Of a stretch of DNA of 36,042 nucleotides, positions 33,620 through 36,042 are shown piece after piece (positions within the stretch are counted from its first letter, which is position 1; each line of letters begins with the position of its first letter). Position numbers and translations under genes: made by a program. Source of the stretch: Candidatus Endomicrobiellum cubanum (GTDB taxonomy: Bacteria; Elusimicrobiota; Endomicrobiia; Endomicrobiales; Endomicrobiaceae); assembly GCA_031269735.1 (NCBI GenBank), contig JAISYS010000003.1, positions 1-36,042 of the forward strand, written 5' to 3'. The notes under the pieces are model-generated. The model made no database searches. It was given only the letters and a program-made list of their open reading frames with translations, and was not told the DNA's origin.

Positions 33620-34228
33620 ATGAAAATTAAACAAATTGGAAGTTTTCTATTAACATTTATGTTATCTTTTATGTTGTTTGCGTGTTCTGGACCACAGGTA
33701 ACTAGAATAGACTCAAATGAAGAAGTTGATTTAAGTGGATATTGGAACGACACGGACTCTCGTTTGGTAGCAGAAGAAATGCTTAATGATTCTTTCGCTA
33801 ATACGTGGCTTGCTGATTTTAAAAAGACTAACGGCAGAAAACCTAGAGTTATAATAGGTTTGGTTTTAAATAAAACAGAAGAACATATAAGTACAGAAAC
33901 TTTTGTTAAAGATCTTGAAAGAAGTTACATTAATTCGGGAAAGGTAACATTTGTTGCTTCAAAAGATCAACGTGTTGAAGTTAGAGCAGAAAGGGCAGAC
34001 CAAGCTGTTAATGCTAAAGCTGGGACGGCAAAAAATCAAGTACAAGAAACAGCTGCAGACTTTATGTTAAAAGGTCAAATAAATTCTATTTTTGATGCAA
34101 ATAAAAAAGCACAGCTTAAGTACTACCAGGTAGAACTTGAGCTTATAAATTTAGAAACTAATGAAACTGTTTGGATTGGCCAGAAAAAAATAAAAAAAGT
34201 AGTTTCAAGAAAATCTTATAAAGTCTAA
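33620..34228 (+). CDS. LpoB-like lipoprotein (penicillin-binding protein activator)
   Basis: LpoB-family lipoproteins reach from the outer membrane to activate peptidoglycan synthases such as PBP1b. The 202-residue protein has a lipoprotein signal with C22 (FMLFACSG), then the family-type segments DLSGYWNDTDSRLVAEEM, RPRVIIG-like RKPRVIIGLV, ADFMLKGQINSI and LINLETNETVWIGQKK. ATG 33620 follows AAGGAG; an overlapping ATG at 33616 is out of frame. It pairs with the next lipoprotein gene. The exact partner synthase is not in the window. Confidence 0.85.
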   Translation: MKIKQIGSFLLTFMLSFMLFACSGPQVTRIDSNEEVDLSGYWNDTDSRLVAEEMLNDSFANTWLADFKKTNGRKPRVIIGLVLNKTEEHISTETFVKDLERSYINSGKVTFVASKDQRVEVRAERADQAVNAKAGTAKNQVQETAADFMLKGQINSIFDANKKAQLKYYQVELELINLETNETVWIGQKKIKKVVSRKSYKV

Positions 34229-34236
34229 AATTAAAA

Positions 34237-35664
34237 ATGTGCAACTCTATACAAGTAAATAATATTATTAGCCTTGGGTTGCTTGTTTTTTCTAGTTTGT
34301 GTTTTTTTAGTTGTGCTTCTAATATGACGGCTTACTACGGTAAGCTTAGAACAAAAATAGATGCTGGAGATTATCAAGGCACTACAAAATTTGTGGATAA
34401 GTCAAAGGGTACATATGGAAGTAAAAATATGCTCATGTACTTTTTTGATTCTGGTATAGTAAACCATTTTGCAAAAGATTATGACGCAAGCTCTAAGAAG
34501 TTTGAAGACGCAAAAAATCTTTATAGCCAGTACTATCAAAAAAGTATTTCTGCAGGTGTAGGGTCCATGTTTTTTAATGATAGTACGATTCCATATTATG
34601 GAAATGATTTTGAAAGAGCACATGTATCTATTTTTGAAGCATTAAATTATATTTTACAAGGTCGTGACAATGAAGCAGTTGTTGAAGCGCGTCAAATAGA
34701 TACTCTTTTTAAAAATTGGGCAGTTGAACAAAACTATAAAAATTTTTATAGGGATGATGGTTTTATAAGATATTTTATGGGGCTTGTGTATGAAAAAGCA
34801 GGGTATTTAAATGATGCACATATTTCATATTATAGAGCTTTACAAGCTTATAAAAATGGGATACTAACACTAAAAATTCCGTCAGATCTAATTGATGATG
34901 CATACACATCTGCTCTTACTCTTGGGATGATACAAAGAGCAAACGAAATAAAAAATAGTTATCCTCAAGCTAAAAAGCGCATTATTCCAGATGGGTTCGG
35001 AGAGTGCGTTATAGTTAGCTATAATGGTTTTGTTCCAGAAAAAGTTGAAAATATTTTGGAATTTGCTCTAGGTAAAATTTGGGGATATGTTAGTAGTGTT
35101 GAGGTTGATAATGACCAAGAAGTACAAGATTTCCAAAAAGCAAAATCTATAGGAGTATCTCTTTTTGCAAACGATTATATAAAGGTTTCTTTTCCAAAAT
35201 ATAAGGATATAGAAAACAAAATAGTTGCTTTTAATGTTAACGTTGAAAATAAAGAAATTAGAAGTGTTTTAGTACAAAATATTGGCGTTATAGCTAAAAA
35301 GGTTTTAGATGATAAGATAGGTACAATATATGCAAAAACTTTAGCAAGAGCTGCTGTAAAATATGTTATAGGCAAGTCAGTTTCAAGAAAAGTTGAAGAA
35401 AGTTCTGGAAGTACCTTGGGGGTATTGTCCCAAATCACATTTAATTTATATAATTCCTTATCTGAACAAGCAGACAAGAGGGCTTGGAATACCTTGCCAG
35501 ATACAATTTTAATGGCTAGGTTTTATTTACCTAAAGGCAAGCGCAATATTACTATTAATTATTTAGATAAAAATGAGAAAATTATAAATTCTCAAGATGT
35601 TGAAGTAGATATTTCTGAAGCTAAAAAGAATTTTTATGTTGTAAGAGCTTCTGTGATGGAATAA
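34237..35664 (+). CDS. COG3014-like lipoprotein with TPR-type helices
   Basis: This 475-residue protein has a lipoprotein signal (C26 in LCFFSCAS) and a helical N-terminal half with TPR-like repeats: GIVNHFAKDYDASSKKFEDA, RAHVSIFEALNYILQGR, YFMGLVYEKAGYLNDAH. The C-terminal half is beta-rich (from about 260). It resembles the uncharacterised family COG3014, which often lies next to LpoB-type genes. It follows the LpoB-like gene by 8 bp with a poor ribosome site, suggesting coupling. A joint role in cell-wall synthesis at the outer membrane is inferred from context. Confidence 0.7.
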   Translation: MCNSIQVNNIISLGLLVFSSLCFFSCASNMTAYYGKLRTKIDAGDYQGTTKFVDKSKGTYGSKNMLMYFFDSGIVNHFAKDYDASSKKFEDAKNLYSQYYQKSISAGVGSMFFNDSTIPYYGNDFERAHVSIFEALNYILQGRDNEAVVEARQIDTLFKNWAVEQNYKNFYRDDGFIRYFMGLVYEKAGYLNDAHISYYRALQAYKNGILTLKIPSDLIDDAYTSALTLGMIQRANEIKNSYPQAKKRIIPDGFGECVIVSYNGFVPEKVENILEFALGKIWGYVSSVEVDNDQEVQDFQKAKSIGVSLFANDYIKVSFPKYKDIENKIVAFNVNVENKEIRSVLVQNIGVIAKKVLDDKIGTIYAKTLARAAVKYVIGKSVSRKVEESSGSTLGVLSQITFNLYNSLSEQADKRAWNTLPDTILMARFYLPKGKRNITINYLDKNEKIINSQDVEVDISEAKKNFYVVRASVME

Positions 35665-36042
35665 TATAAGCTAAAATACCATGTTTTTTATAATACACAC
35701 TTGATTTTTTTATGTTATTTAACTAATATGCTTCTATATAAATTTGACAAAATAATGTAAAACATATAGATCTAAATGATTTCTCAAAATATATGGCTAT
35801 AAATAAAAATCCTTATTCAAATATGTATTTGCATTTATTAAAATCTATAAGAGAATTTGAGTATTTCAGCTTCTTATACTTCATTTGTATCCCTTGCAAA
35901 CTCATACATTATTGAGAGTAATGAAAATGCCCTATAATGTATATTATGTTTTGTTCAGGAATGCCTGCTTTAATGTATCCTGAAATTTGGTAATCTAAAA
36001 TACACTTCCCGCAAACGTTGTAATAGGTAATAATCTAATCCC
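35665..36042. other. Region without an intact gene; possible remnant
   Basis: The last 378 bp hold no convincing gene. A minus-strand stretch (about 35905-36005) reads DYQISGYIKAGIPEQNIIYI before a stop, weakly like the C-terminal 'LxxAGIPxENI' of the YfiH/PgeF polyphenol-oxidase family, but lacks the rest. A plus-strand frame (about 35763-35910) reads KYMAINKNPYSNMYLHLL and matches nothing I know. TTGACA (35744-35749) with TATAGA (35765-35770) could be a weak promoter at 15-bp spacing. Confidence 0.4.

Noticed and set aside
1-36042. tRNA, rRNA, CRISPR array, known riboswitch or insertion sequence with transposase
   Set aside because: I saw no cloverleaf, rRNA, regularly spaced repeats, riboswitch leader or transposase motifs in any gap.

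Overview
The window is AT-rich, and almost every gene lies on the + strand in tightly packed operons. The gene set points to a Gram-negative bacterium with a murein sacculus: a complete diaminopimelate/lysine branch, a Tol-Pal set, LolA-like and LpoB-like proteins, RodZ and FtsK. Gene style, the DapL route to diaminopimelate, and many decaying genes between intact housekeeping genes suggest an Elusimicrobiota endosymbiont close to 'Candidatus Endomicrobium' of termite-gut flagellates. That placement is inferred from protein style and general knowledge; no database search was run.

Layout. 152-3125: split transketolase and phosphopentomutase, followed by an unrecognised small gene (3188-3430). 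3487-5507: two broken nucleoside phosphorylase genes, so ribose-1-phosphate release from nucleosides appears lost here while phosphopentomutase survives. 5583-7592: recJ with a fresh-looking 30-bp tandem duplication. 7593-7962: a gene remnant. 8068-13146: lysA-dapF-dapA-dapB-dapL, every step from aspartate semialdehyde plus pyruvate to lysine, behind a near-consensus promoter. 13147-13465: a small remnant, a perfect 54-bp palindrome and a strong promoter. 13466-22652: rpsO-pnp-accB-wHTH-ftsK-lolA-rodZ-rimO-pgsA-pgpA, with a long stem-loop between rpsO and pnp of the kind known for RNase III/PNPase autocontrol in E. coli. 22760-26724: an MBL hydrolase and pal-cpoB-tolA-tolB without tolQR. 26725-27150: remnant DNA. 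27151-31382: a membrane-anchored PHP protein, an exported ankyrin protein, a cyclic-nucleotide-binding-fold protein and an AI-2E family permease. 31425-33597: pfkA and tyrS. 33620-35664: an LpoB-like lipoprotein and a COG3014-type lipoprotein. 35665-36042: no intact gene.

The least explained structure is a family of short interspersed repeats at gene ends. Two long copies (about 5407-5550 and 26738-26845) align over more than 100 bp. About eight further sites match only the left end, around a core like GGGTNTSTCTAAAAACC. Some copies supply the stop codon or C-terminus of the neighbouring gene. They resemble the palindromic or MITE-like elements of other reduced genomes and look undescribed as far as I can tell.

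How the genes work together: the sugar-phosphate genes feed the pentose and glycolytic pools; the dap operon supplies meso-diaminopimelate for peptidoglycan and lysine; ftsK, rodZ, tol-pal, lolA and lpoB maintain division and envelope; accB, pgsA and pgpA make membrane lipid.
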